A stretch of 64,000 nucleotides of DNA, from assembly GCA_965213855.1 (NCBI GenBank), contig CBDCAA010000002.1, positions 14,651 through 78,650 on the forward strand, in the 5' to 3' direction. A program made the position numbers and the translations under genes. Origin of the DNA: JBBROS01 sp965213855 (GTDB lineage Bacteria > Pseudomonadota > Alphaproteobacteria > Acetobacterales > Acetobacteraceae). This document shows, piece by piece, positions 52,901-60,043 of this stretch. Below the pieces are notes generated by a model, which had not been told where the DNA came from, searched no databases, and saw only the letters and a list, made by a program, of their open reading frames with translations. Position 1 is the first letter of the stretch; each line of letters begins with the position of its first letter.

Positions 52901-54740
52901 ACACGCTCGCGCCCGCCGCCGTGCCGTTCGATGCGAGGAACACGCTCCCGTTCGTTGACGTGACCGCGCCGCCGACGCTCAGCACCCCATTCGTGGTCAC
53001 GCCGCTGATTCCGGCACTCGCCGCGCTGGCCGTCAGCACCACGTTGCCCGACGCGGTGATGCTCGTCGGCAGCGCGGCCGTCGCGCTCACCGTCAGGTTG
53101 TTGCCCGCCTGCAGCACCAGGTTCTGCAGCACCGGCGTCGGCTGTGCGAGCCCGCCGGTCAGGTTGATCGTGACGCCGGCGGTGACCGTGACGTTGCCGG
53201 TCGCCTGGATCGTCACGTTGCCCGCGAAGCCGCTGATCGTCCCGTCGGAGATCGTGTAGCTCGACCCGGTGCCCTGGCCGGCGGGAACGGTGCCGGTGCC
53301 GGTGCTGCCGTCGTCGCTCGCGCTTCCCGCCGCCCCGTGCACGATCGTCACGCTGTCCGGGTCCAACAGGATGTTCCCCGGCGTCCCATGCGGCGCCGCC
53401 GTGCTGATCGTGCCCGTCAGTGAATAGTTCGACCGGCCTGACACTTCCACGCTGCCGCCATTGCCGCCCCGGGCGCCACCCTTGGCCGACAGCCCGCCCG
53501 CCATCGCCGTCCGCTCGGTCGCCAGGATCGCGACGTTGCCGCCGCTGCCCGTGCCTCGCCCGTCCGCAGAGATCCGCGCCCCCGCCGCCAGGTCGACCGC
53601 CCGCGCTGCGCCGTCCGGCACGCCGCCGCCTTGCGCCCGCGCCCGCGCCAACGTCGTGCCGACCGCGACCGTGCCGCCGCCGCCCTGCCCGCTCGCCGAG
53701 ATCCGCGCGCCCGCCTTCACCGCGACCGTGTCGCTCGCCACCAGGGTCACGGCGCCGCCACCTGCCCCGGGCGCCCGCCCGTCGGCATGGATCGCGCCCT
53801 CGATGCTGATCGTGCCGCCGACCGCCGACACCACGATCGACCCGGCATGGCCGCCCACCGTGTCCGCCTGCAGCCGCCCGCCGGCGCTGACCAGATTCTG
53901 CACGATCCCGTCGGCCGCCTTGGCCGTCAGCACGATCGTCCCGCCATCGGCCATGATCGTCCCGGTGTTCGTCACCAGCGCCGTCCCGCCCCCAGGGGTG
54001 TGGCGCACCTCCTTCGTCACGTCGACGCTCATCAGCCCGTCGCCATACAGGTCGACGGTGTGCGCCTCCGCCCCGGCGAGCACGACGTGGCCCATCTTGG
54101 CGCGGATCACCCCGGAATTGGCCACCTGCGGCGCCACCAGCGCGGCCAGCCCGGTTCCTGCGACGCTGATCTCGCCCGCATTGCTGATCCGCGCGTCGGC
54201 GTGGCCCGGGCGGTCGAACAGCATCTTGCCGGCCATGAAGTTCTGCGTGCTGATCCCGGCCGCGGACACGATCAGCGTCTGCGCGTTCACCTGGCTGCCC
54301 TGGTAGAACACCACCCCGCTCGGGTTCGTGATCACCACCTGGCCGTTGGCCTGGATCCGTCCCGCGATCTGCGACGGGTCCGGCCCGGTCACCCGGTTCA
54401 GCACGATGGCACTCGCACTGGGCTGCAGATACTGCACCGTGTGCCCGCTGCCGATGTCGTAGCTGCGCCAGTCGATCGCCGCCCGCTGGCTCGATTGCGC
54501 CACCGTGGTCTGGGCCGTGGACTGGCTGATGCTCGCGGCACCCCCCACCACGGCGCCCCCTATCGGCCGCGCGCCCGGCGCCGGCTGCGCCGCCACCGGG
54601 AAGGCCAGCAGCAGCACCGTCGTCGCCTGCAGCGCGGTGGACGCCAGCAGCGCCGGACGCGGGCGCCGGCGCAGCCCGGCCACGCGCGCCGCCTGCCCCG
54701 TCCGCCGCGCCCGCCGCCGTGCCGCCCGGTCCTGTGTCAT
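43902..54740 (-). CDS. Giant filamentous-haemagglutinin-like TpsA exoprotein
   Basis: A 3612-residue secreted protein from the ATG at 54740. It has a long basic N-terminus (about 30 residues) and a hydrophobic signal ending in FPVAAQ. The TPS secretion domain follows with IDWRSYDIGSGHTVQY, NRVTGPDPSQIAGRIQANGQ and VVITNPSGVVFYQG, the motifs recognised by TpsB POTRA domains. The rest is a Gly/Ala/Thr/Val-rich beta-helix with two full and one partial copy of an about 800-residue repeat. Each copy carries a IGAC-type motif and a CPxCD motif. The C-terminus has two cysteines (NSCALASVNC) and ends DDGALLVPNITEQGL, a pattern I recall from other alphaproteobacterial TpsA proteins. It is probably a surface adhesin. 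Confidence 0.93.
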   Translation of the reverse strand: MTQDRAARRRARRTGQAARVAGLRRRPRPALLASTALQATTVLLLAFPVAAQPAPGARPIGGAVVGGAASISQSTAQTTVAQSSQRAAIDWRSYDIGSGHTVQYLQPSASAIVLNRVTGPDPSQIAGRIQANGQVVITNPSGVVFYQGSQVNAQTLIVSAAGISTQNFMAGKMLFDRPGHADARISNAGEISVAGTGLAALVAPQVANSGVIRAKMGHVVLAGAEAHTVDLYGDGLMSVDVTKEVRHTPGGGTALVTNTGTIMADGGTIVLTAKAADGIVQNLVSAGGRLQADTVGGHAGSIVVSAVGGTISIEGAIHADGRAPGAGGGAVTLVASDTVAVKAGARISASGQGGGGTVAVGTTLARARAQGGGVPDGAARAVDLAAGARISADGRGTGSGGNVAILATERTAMAGGLSAKGGARGGNGGSVEVSGRSNYSLTGTISTAAPHGTPGNILLDPDSVTIVHGAAGSASDDGSTGTGTVPAGQGTGSSYTISDGTISGFAGNVTIQATGNVTVTAGVTINLTGGLAQPTPVLQNLVLQAGNNLTVSATAALPTSITASGNVVLTASAASAGISGVTTNGVLSVGGAVTSTNGSVFLASNGTAAGASVFVNANVSAASAGGVVSISGNTAGVGPGVLVTAGQRIDLATTNGAALTIGNTTVIDPTATLAAPRVRIGQASLSDGVTTPADGAAATAITFASPFSIAGTLELRTTGSVNQASTAPVGAGQLVGSASGSITLNNPGNAIGALGTAATGLTSGTGNSAITTTGALDIAGAVDVGSANKLTLNAATITESTGTINAGFVDTTSTAGPTTLDKANTFTSIAAASATGHATFDVTGALNLAGPVNVGANTLSLSSVLGLTQSVAGTITAGTLTGTVGDANAAVTTGRDAILNGIGNGIGNLSDFTVKQGNLALADTQPLTQLAGHTATARNVTLSTTDLVINGNVGACAIDPVTAGLVTLNATGHVTIAGVVGGENKTVVNGATGTTVTAGFLEAGNPASTTATLQINNGLTLTGGSVAANLVSIGGNVMQSGGTLVLTGGLGGTYSFTGGSVYSPAALSLVSTGFAAGSVISAPSVSVTEPSATPVFSTGADVFAPGNISFTLQGGFIQTGGQIVSGGSLAIGGGGGVPASGTITQSGGTLASQAGVTLYSVGSGAVTLGGTLVGPTIQVIEPFAAVSFGPTALAGGFTQTAPAAAVTLHCPSCDGLSPGIGVTAGGLIAGPVAAAVRVDSGTLNLTSNFTAGTLELHSTGSTTQTAPFTAATLLGTAGYAVTIQPFALPTWNTPAGAGGAGLIAPNSIARLGPYYAGGILSVASNTAMTVVDKVVAGANQTVTLQAPTLTVDGLGASGFVALGTVTNGAFSTALRPANAGIFALPTIAATATAYGTVGLATDHLTLSGAAPVVNAAGGVVAIAPFTAGAAVSVDGAASAGTWVVAPQLALVNTLGTASSIGFGGPQTLRLGSLDGTLPGAPSSLTVNAPMTLVNVAGTLGLYSSGAINETAPGGLTIGRPAVGAAPRIVGTLTGQAAGAVTLTGGNGALTLANADTIVPTNHFDVLAGFSANGLSVADGAVAGAGLGGLAVTGTIAPGAGDLGLLSVGAVLGGVRQGGTIALGSATAAATVSAANQTVTLAARDGVSTAAAITQTAASTLAAGTLAARASTADTAATAYDVVLGNASNAVAALGNVSVGTTLPSGLLSAQGGFTVRSGGPSLGVTGLVAAKTITITANAMTVSGGIGACAVGGIGGTVTLNNTGLLAIGGTVGAQSGVVLASSGLTTISGLLNGPTVGVTTGGLLVAGGQVLGSTVTVAGGTTVSGGSLRAHALNPGAVTVQGSGDVYADNALTVTVGTPTLDGTIASGGNLTINSAGPLTLGSTPASLVALAAGGSLTVMTAGDFTQAAGTIAATAAVTISTSGNVTQTAGTIEAGSGAAGSGTVTLLGTGPASTALLQGVLSAGTIQVSEPNVALTFAPPALLGTATVAVGPLQPITLHCPGCDANVASATYPLVATPGTGRPATLRVDGNSLVLGTIAADVIELHSVGDTTQTASGIVTAGTLLGTAGYGFTPAANALPTWNAPATAGSVVLGNAGNSVAQLGPYYAGGSVTLTTGGTLTVVDLVAAGGAQTATSMGASTIALTAPAITVDGVAHSGSLRFGLVQGGAFATNARPVGPSPAPAPSALAATDVLFNQISLQTDRLNILGATPRVEALDGRVAIAPLTAGLAMSVDAAQTGAGSLVSSQLGLISTIGGAANVGSGGRQSLLLGSLDGTLTHAAGSLALNAPLGLTNLAATLGLYATGDITENTAAGLSIGRQAGGANPAVTGTLTGQAGGEVRLVGRLADGSFGPLTLASAPGAAPANHFDVLNGFAAGAALAIADTPDANSGQGGLVVHGTVSAGAGALGLLSVGTVQGAGRVGGTIAIGDAGVAAALNAGAQTVTLVARDGSAGQAAITLNGAGGPGSTITAGTLQGRAQTVDTSATRYDVSLLEAAATTNGVAALGDFTVGTGPANGVISAQGAFTLQAHGPSGASPLSVTGNVTSDNTSITANAITVTITGAIGACIVPVIASGNVVLTADGAGPAVTVAGGTVGAQSQVAIQAALGSTVTAGTVDAPLVTLGGGLTLSGGQVFGNTVAIAGGATVTGGQLHANRLATTAAGNTPVPIAFGGGDVYASNDLTITATGGTLSGVLTAGNTLGVSASGSLASSAVLTAGSVLGIATGGDFLQSAGLIASGSAVRITAGGQVGQSGGTIEAGSGAGVGTIFLAGAGVSGGGAGLGGTLSANQVQVTELGYAVQFAPAVLAGDARVAAGGLNLALHCPGCDLNAPAATASNTAVVGAYRPSVVRLDGGTLAVGSIGADTIELHSAGDTTASGALTGLTLTGSAGYSASGTDANGRPTYTLGAAAAGGHASFGGAANNLFTVSDYQARLSLVLADLPTAQVSAAGVTQQAAGLTLAGIVRAGPAGDPLDATTAAVSGGPLTITTSGANGQIAITGTLAGSAVTVVASGAISEAGGGAIVADVLTGSATAATLGTATTGATAQQGNQIATLGQFNTRTGDLALNDSRNLVATNDSAAGALTLSAQAGTRTPSDPEGQAAGELSFSNLQAGSAVTLTAAAGLSGTGVATPATLSVSAGQGVLVSGASARTVTGSAGQDLSVAGGFDQAGPIGAPGAVALSDTRGLTVQNGVAAGGALRVTTDGALAIAGAASGQSVSLASGAATTISGVVQAAGVLTATAGPGTTLVTGTLTGGTQVGITAAAVDVEGTVSAPALQVSTGSSLTVGPSGTLAGGRITSVSGGGATLGGTVTASGAASVTANGISVGGRVRAATIGLDAGVSTLSSTGSLDAAGTIALRAAGDVVLAAGSTSNAGGSLTLSGPAAAPARSATLGGTVATPLLTVIADGIALPGGALSLGGVVQPSGVKAAALPTAGSGAPGGYFEATSSLVQSPTASIRPLAGYANATVRIDLTSGAGQIVLGNLFVPAGNLIVDVGAGSASGQITVRNLFALYTGTGPGAGGIRLSGTVAGQSGTGAAGLSAVSPAPNPRYEINSCALASVNCVVLRPQALPIGNPLKELSLGFFREQEDDGALLVPNITEQGL
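46000..47304 (-). repeat. TpsA internal repeat, copy 3 (partial)
   Basis: Approximate boundaries. It starts at GTLQGRAQTVDTSATRYDVS and includes GAIGACIV (near 47032) and CPGCD (near 46263), then degenerates after the GRPTYTLG segment. The later part of the unit (LGSLDGTL, NHFDVL) is missing. Confidence 0.6.
47305..49749 (-). repeat. TpsA internal repeat, copy 2
   Basis: Approximate boundaries, about 815 codons. Landmarks in order: GTLAARASTADTAATAYDV, GIGACAVGG (near 49497), CPGCD (near 48732), ELHSVGDTTQTA, LGPYYAGG, LGSLDGTL (near 47915), APANHFDVL. Confidence 0.7.
49750..52110 (-). repeat. TpsA internal repeat, copy 1
   Basis: Approximate boundaries, about 790 codons. Landmarks in order match copy 2: a GTL start, NVGACAID (near 51880), CPSCD (near 51110), ELHSTGSTTQTA, LGPYYAGG, LGSLDGTL (near 50325), PTNHFDVL. 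Spacing of the cysteine motifs between copies 1 and 2 is about 793 codons. Confidence 0.7.
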
Positions 54741-54802
54741 GCTCGAACCCACCCCAAACCATCCGTCCGCCACGGCTCGTCCGCGTTCAGAACGATACCG
54801 TA

Positions 54803-56587
54803 TCAGAAACGCGTGAGCACGCGCCAGTAGGCCGCTTGCGCCCGCAGCGCCAACACCCCCTGGTTCGAGGGACCCTCCGGGTTCCGCGTCACCCGCCCTA
54901 CCCCCTCGACCTCGAACGCGACGTTCGGCCCCAACTGCGCCCGAACGCCGCCGCCGAACGAGCGCAGCCGCCGGTTCGGGTCGGCACGCTGGTTCTCCCA
55001 GGTCTCGCCCCAGTCGTGGAACAGGTAGAATTGCGGGCTGACGGTCCCGCTCACCCCGAACGCATCGACGTTGAAGCTCGTGTTCAACTGCAGCTCGACG
55101 GACGCGGTCAGCGCGTTGTCCCCCGTCACCTCGCCCGCGTAGTAGCCGCGGTTGTAGCGGATGCCGCCCAGGAAGAACTTCTCCGACGGCGGCAGCACGC
55201 TGTTGCTCACCTGCCCGGCTACCAGCCCGAACAGCACCACCGAACCGTCCGTCCACGGGTGGAATAGCGTCTGGCTGCGCGTCAGCTCGGCGTTGAACTT
55301 GAAGAAATCCGTCTTTTCTCCGGCGCGCCCGGCCTGCGGGTCGCCGTTCTGCGTCGCCCCCAGCCCCGACACTCCTTGCGACAGCCGGAACGACGCGTTG
55401 TTAATCCCGGTCCGGTCGTCGCCGAACACCACGTCCTGCAGCGCGTAGTCCGCGCCGGCGCGCAACACGCGCAGGCTGTCGAAGCTCGCCCGCACCGCCG
55501 TCGCCGCGCCGGCCGCGTTGGGCGGCCCGCTATCCGTGCGGATGTCGCTCTCGAGCGCATCGAGCGTGCCCACCGCGATCAGCGTCTGCTGCCGGCTGCG
55601 GATGATCGGATAGCTCGCCTGCGCCCCGAACACACGGGTCCGCCCGTCATAGCCCAGCACGCGCAGGTTGCCCGACGGCTCGGTCCCCCCCTCGCCGGCA
55701 TAGATCCGCACCTTGACGCCCGAGCTGCCGACGAAGAACTCGCTTGCCGCCTGCCCGAACGTCTGCGTGTTGTTGAAGCTGTGCAGGATGCTCAGCTCCG
55801 TCCGCTCGCCGAACTGCGTGAAGCTGTTGAACCCGGCGATCGCCAGCAACTGCTCCGGCCCGGTCTGCCGGAACGCCCGGTTGTCGGCCGTCAGCAGCCC
55901 GTCCACCGCCTTGCGGCTGACCTGCGCGACCAGCGTCACCGCCGCCGGGTCATCGCCAGGCCGCAGCACGGAGCGCAGCGTGACGCCGGGAACGTCGTTG
56001 GCCAGCAGCAGGTAGCGCTCCAGCGTCGCGATCCGGATCGGCCGCTCCTCGGTCAGCCGGTTCAGGAAGCGCAGCACCTGCGTGCCGGCCGGCCCGATGT
56101 CGCCGTCCAGCTTGACGTCGGCGATATAGCCCTCGACCACGGTGAACCGCAGGTGCCCGCCCGCGTCCAGCGCCGACGACACCGTCGTGAGCAGGTAGCC
56201 ATCCCCCCGGTAGCGCGCCAGCAGCGCCTGCCGCGCCTGCTCGACGCGCGACAGCGGGACCGCCGCGCCGGTCAGCCCCGCGGTCGCTGCAGCCAGCTCG
56301 CCCGGCGGATACACGCTGGCCCCGGTCACGCTCACGCTGCCGATCCGCGCCGTCTGGCCCGGCGCGAACGACGCCGCGGGCGGCGGCGCCGGCTGTTGCA
56401 GCCCGGGCGCGGTCGTCGGCGGGCTGGGCTGCCGGTCGCGATCGATCGGCGAGCCCTGCGGAACGAGCACGGCCGGCAGCAGCCCACCGCCCTGACCGGG
56501 CAGAATGACCTGGGCAGACGCTGTCGAGGACAGCAGCAAGGCGGCTGGGAATAGTATTGGCGCAGACCACGGGAGAAATTTCAACAT
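54803..56587 (-). CDS. TpsB outer-membrane transporter (ShlB/FhaC/HecB family)
   Basis: A 594-residue Omp85-type protein that secretes the adjacent TpsA. It has a signal peptide ending in TASAQ, a Pro-rich segment, POTRA 1 (about residues 80-155, with VPLSRVEQARQALLARYRGD), POTRA 2 (about 156-230) and a 16-strand barrel. In the barrel, FFLGGIRYNRGYYAGEVTGD includes the conserved RGY of the loop 6 lid motif. It ends in aromatic residues (AYWRVLTRF), as expected for barrel insertion. It is the first gene of the tpsB-tpsA-CHAT operon, 62 bases before tpsA. The start ATG has AAGG four bases upstream. Confidence 0.95.
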   Translation of the reverse strand: MLKFLPWSAPILFPAALLLSSTASAQVILPGQGGGLLPAVLVPQGSPIDRDRQPSPPTTAPGLQQPAPPPAASFAPGQTARIGSVSVTGASVYPPGELAAATAGLTGAAVPLSRVEQARQALLARYRGDGYLLTTVSSALDAGGHLRFTVVEGYIADVKLDGDIGPAGTQVLRFLNRLTEERPIRIATLERYLLLANDVPGVTLRSVLRPGDDPAAVTLVAQVSRKAVDGLLTADNRAFRQTGPEQLLAIAGFNSFTQFGERTELSILHSFNNTQTFGQAASEFFVGSSGVKVRIYAGEGGTEPSGNLRVLGYDGRTRVFGAQASYPIIRSRQQTLIAVGTLDALESDIRTDSGPPNAAGAATAVRASFDSLRVLRAGADYALQDVVFGDDRTGINNASFRLSQGVSGLGATQNGDPQAGRAGEKTDFFKFNAELTRSQTLFHPWTDGSVVLFGLVAGQVSNSVLPPSEKFFLGGIRYNRGYYAGEVTGDNALTASVELQLNTSFNVDAFGVSGTVSPQFYLFHDWGETWENQRADPNRRLRSFGGGVRAQLGPNVAFEVEGVGRVTRNPEGPSNQGVLALRAQAAYWRVLTRF

Positions 56588-56614
56588 GGCGCCTTAACTG
56601 TCACTTGACCGGAA

Positions 56615-56642
56615 CGTATTGGACCCTGGCCGGCCTCGTCAA
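56615..56642 (-). promoter_or_regulatory. Possible tpsB promoter
   Basis: On the minus strand TTGACG (56642-56637) is followed after 16 bases by AATACG (56620-56615). It would start transcription about 20 bases before the tpsB ATG. The -10 is weak. The rest of the 251-base divergent gap holds GATCGGC/GCCGATC inverted repeats but nothing I can name. Confidence 0.4.
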
Positions 56643-56838
56643 CTAGCGCAACGATCTTTCGGCCACGGCGCTGCCCTGCGGCCACACCCGGCCGGATCGG
56701 CCCGGATCGCCCCGCCGATCGGGCTGTTCAGGGCGAAGTCGGCAGCATAGTGTAACGGTCGACGAACAAGGACCGGAAGGCGGCGATGGCCCACCAAGAC
56801 GCGCAGGGCTGGGCAAGACCGGCCGGAGGCGGGGCCGG

Positions 56839-59040
56839 TTGATCGACAAGCTCGGCAAATACCAGATCCGCGGCGTGCTCGGCCGCGGCGCCATGGGCAC
56901 GGTGTACGAGGCGTGGGACCCGCAGATCGCGCGCCGCGTCGCGATCAAGACCGTCCGCCTGCCCGATAGCGCCGACAGCGAGGAGCGCGAGCTGCTCGGC
57001 CGCTTCCAGCAGGAGGCGCAGGCCGCGGGGCGCCTGCACCATCCCAATATCGTCGGCGTGTTCGACTACGCCGAGACCGACGAGCTTGCCTACATCGTCA
57101 TGGAGTTCGTCGCCGGCCGCACCCTGAAGGCCAATCTCGAGGAGGGCCGCACGATCGAGCTGGCCGAAGCCGGGCGCCTCATGGATGGCCTGCTCACCGG
57201 CCTCGCCTACAGCCACGGCCACGACGTCATCCACCGCGACATCAAGCCCGCCAACATCATCGTCACCGCCGACGGGACGGTGAAGATCGCTGACTTCGGC
57301 ATCGCCCGCATCGGCGGCAGCGGCATGACCGTCGCCGGGTCCATCATGGGCACGCCGGCCTACATGTCGCCCGAGCAGTTCAAGGGAACCACCGTCGACG
57401 GCCGCTCGGACATCTATTCGGCCGGTGTCGTGCTGTTCCTGCTGCTCACCGGCCGCCGCCCCTTTGACGGCAGCATGGCGACCATCATGCAGGCGGTGCT
57501 GAACGACGCGGCGCCCCCGCTTGCAACCCTGTCGCCCACGCTGCCGCCCGGCCTGCAGTCCGTCGTCACGCGCGCGATGGCCCGCGCACCGGACGACCGC
57601 TTTCAGGACGCGGAAACGTTCCGCCAAGCCCTGCGCGCCGCCCTGAGTGGCGCGCTTGGCGGCACCCTGGGCGGCACCCTGGGCGGCACCCTGGGCGGCG
57701 ATCTGGGCGGCGACTTGGGCGGCGACCGACCCATCCCGGCCATCGGCTCGCTGCCCAGCTCCTCGCTTGGCCGCGGCCTCGATGACCTGCTCGGCACCGA
57801 CGCCACCATCATCGCGCCCGGCGCCGCCATCGCCCCCCGCGGCCCGGCGACAGGCAGGGCAGGCACGCGCGCACGTCCCGACCCGGGCACCCGGCCGCGC
57901 AAGCCGCTGCCGTTCATCCTCGCCGGCTCGGCGGTCCTGCTCGCCAGCATCGGCGGCGGCGCTTGGTTCACCCTCGGCCGGCCGAACGCCCCCGTGCCGG
58001 CGCCCCACATCGCCGGCCCGGTGCCGATCGCCGTGCCCGTTGCCAATCCGTCCCAGCCACCTGGCGCGTCGCCCACCGCAGCACCGGTCCTGCCCCCGCA
58101 GCCGCCCGCAGCACCGCCGGGCCAACACGAAGCCAGCGCCGCCCCGCCGCCCGACGGCCAGACCGTGATGGCGATGAACCCCGGCCGCCCAGACCACCCA
58201 CCCATGCCGGACCCCAGCCCACCATCACCCTTGCCGCCCGCCCCGCCCCCACCCGACTCCCCACCCGTCATCCCGCCGGCGGTCGACAGGCCGGCGTCCC
58301 CCGCCGCAGGCCGTCCCCTCTCCGCCGAGCAACTCGCCACCGCGCTCGCATCCCTGCGTCCCGTCGCCTGCGCCCATGTCGACGCCGATGGCGGGGCGGG
58401 AGCGCTCCGCCTGTCCGGCGTGGTCGGCGGTGGCGCGCCCGAGCAGGCCCTCCGCCAGGCTGCCCAGCGCGCCATCGCCGACGTCGCCCGCAGCGCCGGC
58501 GCCGCACCTTCGCTGGACTGGCATGTCACGACCGTCATCGGCCCCTACTGCGCCCTCATCGACCTCCTCGGCCCCTACCTCCAGGCCATGCCGCCCGGTC
58601 TGCAGGTCGCCATGGCCGACGGCCGCACCAACCTGCGCGAGCATGACTTCGTGGTCGCCCGGGCCACCATGCCGGATTTCGCCGCCGCCCTGGAGCTCGA
58701 CTATATCCAGAACGATGGCGGGGTCCTGCACATGCGCCAGTCCGCCGGCGCCCCGTACCCGGCGAAATCCACACCCGTCATCGGCCAGAAGACGCCAGGC
58801 TTCCCGGGCTGGGACGTCGGTTGCCCGTTCGGCACCGACCTCGTCGTCGGTGTTGCCACCAGCCTGCCCCTGTTCAAGGCCGCCCGCCCCAAGCAGGAGA
58901 CGCTCGACGCCTACCTCAAGGACCTGCGGACGACCCTCGATCGCGCGGCCCATGGCGGCCAGGTCTCTGCCGCCTTGCTCGTCCTCCACACCAGCCCGCT
59001 GCCTGGGGCCGCCGTGCCCGCCGGACCGTGCACACCCTGA
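56839..59040 (+). CDS. Transmembrane Ser/Thr protein kinase (PpkA-like, type VI secretion-associated)
   Basis: A 733-residue protein from a TTG at 56839 with GGAGG ten bases upstream. The kinase domain (about residues 7-270) is complete: GRGAMGTVYEA glycine loop, Lys37 in VAIK, HRDIKPANI (Asp134), DFG (Asp152-Gly154) and GTPAYMSPEQ. It is followed by five or more GGTL/GGDL tetrapeptide repeats, one transmembrane helix (about 358-378), a Pro-rich stretch, and a C-terminal extracytoplasmic region. The nearby tagF and tssM support a role like PpkA, which triggers type VI secretion by phosphorylating an FHA protein. The matching phosphatase PppA is not in the window. Its 3' end overlaps the convergent HExxH gene. 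Confidence 0.88.
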   Translation: MIDKLGKYQIRGVLGRGAMGTVYEAWDPQIARRVAIKTVRLPDSADSEERELLGRFQQEAQAAGRLHHPNIVGVFDYAETDELAYIVMEFVAGRTLKANLEEGRTIELAEAGRLMDGLLTGLAYSHGHDVIHRDIKPANIIVTADGTVKIADFGIARIGGSGMTVAGSIMGTPAYMSPEQFKGTTVDGRSDIYSAGVVLFLLLTGRRPFDGSMATIMQAVLNDAAPPLATLSPTLPPGLQSVVTRAMARAPDDRFQDAETFRQALRAALSGALGGTLGGTLGGTLGGDLGGDLGGDRPIPAIGSLPSSSLGRGLDDLLGTDATIIAPGAAIAPRGPATGRAGTRARPDPGTRPRKPLPFILAGSAVLLASIGGGAWFTLGRPNAPVPAPHIAGPVPIAVPVANPSQPPGASPTAAPVLPPQPPAAPPGQHEASAAPPPDGQTVMAMNPGRPDHPPMPDPSPPSPLPPAPPPPDSPPVIPPAVDRPASPAAGRPLSAEQLATALASLRPVACAHVDADGGAGALRLSGVVGGGAPEQALRQAAQRAIADVARSAGAAPSLDWHVTTVIGPYCALIDLLGPYLQAMPPGLQVAMADGRTNLREHDFVVARATMPDFAAALELDYIQNDGGVLHMRQSAGAPYPAKSTPVIGQKTPGFPGWDVGCPFGTDLVVGVATSLPLFKAARPKQETLDAYLKDLRTTLDRAAHGGQVSAALLVLHTSPLPGAAVPAGPCTP
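57658..57726 (+). repeat. 12-bp in-frame tandem repeat within the kinase gene
   Basis: GGCGGCACCCTG occurs three times in direct succession from 57658, followed by variants GGCGGCGATCTG and GGCGGCGACTTG and a partial sixth unit. It encodes GGTL/GGDL tetrapeptides in the linker just after the kinase domain. Unit length is a multiple of three, so copy-number change would keep the frame. Confidence 0.85.
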
Positions 59041-60043
59041 GTGGGCGCGGCAGCGCCCGCGGCGACGTACACGCCTTCAGCCACCCCGGCGGCATCCCTG
59101 CAACGAACGCCGCCCGCAACGCGTCCACCCGCGCCGGCGCCAGCCCCACGGCCCCGGCATTGAAGAAGCGCGCATCCGCCGTGTGCACCAGGAACGCCTG
59201 CGTCTCGTTGACCACGAGATCGTCGATCCCGGTGTCGTAGCCCTCAGCCGCCAGGAACGTGCGGAACCGCGCCCGCTCCGCCCCGGTCAGCACCGTGCGC
59301 CAGAACTGCTGCGCATACTGGGCGTAGGCAGGATCGGTGAAATACGCCCCATGCGACAGCTCGTGGCGCAGGATCGTCGCCCGCGCCGGGGCATCCACCC
59401 CGGCCTCCGCATCTTCCCGGACCAGCGTGATCAGCGCGCCCCGAGTCCCCGCCGTCCAGCCCCAGCCGGCCATTCGCGCGCGCAGCCAGCCCTCGCCAGC
59501 CGTGCCCGCCTGCCCCGCCCGATCCAGCCGGTCGAAGAACCCCGCCAGGTCGGACATGCGATAGTCGTGCCCCAGGTAGAACGATGCCGGGCTGTCTCCG
59601 CTCGCCCGGATGCGGCGGTCCAGCTCCGCCGATTCGAGGATCGTCTCCCGCGGCATCCCCGCCTTCTCCAGCAGCGCCGCCACCCGGTTCAGCGCATCCG
59701 CCTGGTCCGCCAGCGTGGCGAACTGCACCACGATGATCTCCGGCTGCGGCGCGAACCGGTACACCTCCGTCGCCGCCGGGCTCCGCCCGAGGATGTCGGC
59801 CTCCGTTGCCAGCCAAGGCGCCGGCAGCACGGGCCGCACAAGCTCCGGCGGAGCAGGCGCCCGCACCGGCGCCATCGCCGCGACCCGCACCGCCGGCGCC
59901 GTGCCCCACATCCACACGCCTGCGCTTCCGGCGCCGATCAGCAGCAGCAGGGCCGCCGCCGCCATCCAGCGGCCTCCGCCACGCCGCCGCACGATGACGA
60001 CCGTCGCGTCGGGATCCGTGCCACGCGTCACCCGAGACCCCAC
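58916..60043 (-). CDS. Membrane-anchored HExxH protein, putative zinc metallopeptidase
   Basis: About 375 residues. I favour the GTG at 60043 with AGGGG seven bases upstream; a TTG at 60070 and a GTG at 60031 are alternatives. A single transmembrane helix (about residues 26-47) is followed by a Pro-rich linker and a globular domain. HELSH in ILRHELSHGAYF (about residues 227-231) is a zinc-peptidase motif, and Glu in VNETQAF (about 280) is a possible third ligand. I do not recognise the family. The last 41 codons lie antisense to the end of the kinase gene and look like read-through tail. It is divergent from tagF. Confidence 0.75.
   Translation of the reverse strand: MGSRVTRGTDPDATVVIVRRRGGGRWMAAAALLLLIGAGSAGVWMWGTAPAVRVAAMAPVRAPAPPELVRPVLPAPWLATEADILGRSPAATEVYRFAPQPEIIVVQFATLADQADALNRVAALLEKAGMPRETILESAELDRRIRASGDSPASFYLGHDYRMSDLAGFFDRLDRAGQAGTAGEGWLRARMAGWGWTAGTRGALITLVREDAEAGVDAPARATILRHELSHGAYFTDPAYAQYAQQFWRTVLTGAERARFRTFLAAEGYDTGIDDLVVNETQAFLVHTADARFFNAGAVGLAPARVDALRAAFVAGMPPGWLKACTSPRALPRPLRVCTVRRARRPQAAGWCGGRARRQRPGRHGPRDRGSSAGP

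Noticed and set aside
44494..53259. Several long plus-strand frames antisense to tpsA
   Set aside because: Proline/valine/alanine-rich translations typical of the reverse of Gly/Thr/Ala codons; no independent support.
49702..54762. A 1686-codon open frame on the minus strand inside tpsA in another frame
   Set aside because: It is rich in Arg/Gly/Asp with no domain signal and lies within the real gene, which has clear TPS motifs. GC-rich repetitive DNA leaves alternative frames open.
57658..57726. CRISPR-like spaced repeat
   Set aside because: The 12-bp units are directly adjacent with no spacers and are in frame within the kinase gene.
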